A stretch of 14,159 bases of DNA from Methanocorpusculum sp. (GTDB taxonomy: Archaea > Halobacteriota > Methanomicrobia > Methanomicrobiales > Methanocorpusculaceae), in NCBI GenBank assembly GCA_030539595.1, contig JAUNXW010000026.1:1-14159 (forward strand), in the 5' to 3' direction. Shown piece by piece: positions 14,153 to 14,159 of this stretch; positions within the stretch are counted from its first letter, which is position 1; every line of letters begins with the position of its first letter. A model generated the notes under the pieces. The model was not told where the DNA came from, did no database searches, and saw only the letters and a list, made by a program, of their open reading frames with translations. Both the position numbers and the translations under genes were made by a program.

Positions 14153-14159
14153 ATAGATA

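Noticed and set aside
1..14159. Mobile element, CRISPR array or defence island
   Set aside because: No transposase, integrase, direct-repeat array or defence gene is visible, and the genes are mostly housekeeping, transport and cofactor functions.

Overview
The window looks like a chromosomal piece of a moderately AT-rich euryarchaeon, most likely a hydrogenotrophic, formate-using methanogen. The Methanomicrobiales are my best guess, by inference only. Supporting signs are a PAN-type proteasomal ATPase ending in an HbYX motif, an archaeal adenosylcobinamide amidohydrolase (CbiZ) with a cysteine-rich tail, an FdhD homologue, a DUF362/ferredoxin protein, TATA-type promoters, GGTG/GAGG ribosome-binding sites and a tRNA without an encoded CCA. 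I see no insertion sequence, integrase, CRISPR array or rRNA.

Layout. Positions 2-2397 (+) hold an iron block: the C-terminal part of a DtxR-type regulator carrying a FeoA-like domain, overlapping feoB by ATGA. Positions 2398-2596 are a regulatory gap with two TATA-like boxes and a 7-bp inverted repeat, followed by a DUF362 protein with two [4Fe-4S] motifs (2597-3745). A PH-domain membrane protein and a small acidic single-pass membrane protein follow (3784-4652). Facing them on the minus strand is a tight three-gene unit: DMT/EamA transporter, MFS transporter, transglutaminase-like protein (7361 down to 4642). Further upstream on the minus strand is a proteasome-related unit (9700 down to 7484): a PAN-like AAA ATPase with an unusually long coiled coil, a probable DUF5804 protein, and a ribbon-helix-helix protein. 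A gap of about 360 bases leads to tRNA-Gly(GCC) at 10067-10138. Next on the plus strand are a two-helix membrane protein and an iron-sulfur-flavoprotein-like reductase (10208-11045). The window ends with a minus-strand group: MATE exporter, CbiZ with cysteine-rich tail, and an FdhD homologue overlapping cbiZ (14107 down to 11035).

How the genes work together. The regulator keeps the five iron-site ligands of DtxR visible here at exactly DtxR spacing, and it should sense Fe(II) and control its neighbour feoB. PAN would feed substrates to a 20S proteasome encoded elsewhere. CbiZ salvages cobinamide for the corrinoid enzymes of methanogenesis. FdhD-family proteins mature molybdenum/tungsten formate dehydrogenases, but this one lacks the usual CXXC. 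Both convergent gene pairs overlap tail-to-tail by 11 bases, so the region is compact and termination signals must lie inside coding sequence. I found no obvious new multi-gene system. The observations most worth following up are the extended PAN coil, the PAN-DUF5804-RHH linkage, the CXXC-less FdhD joined to cbiZ, and a palindromic element shared by two promoters.
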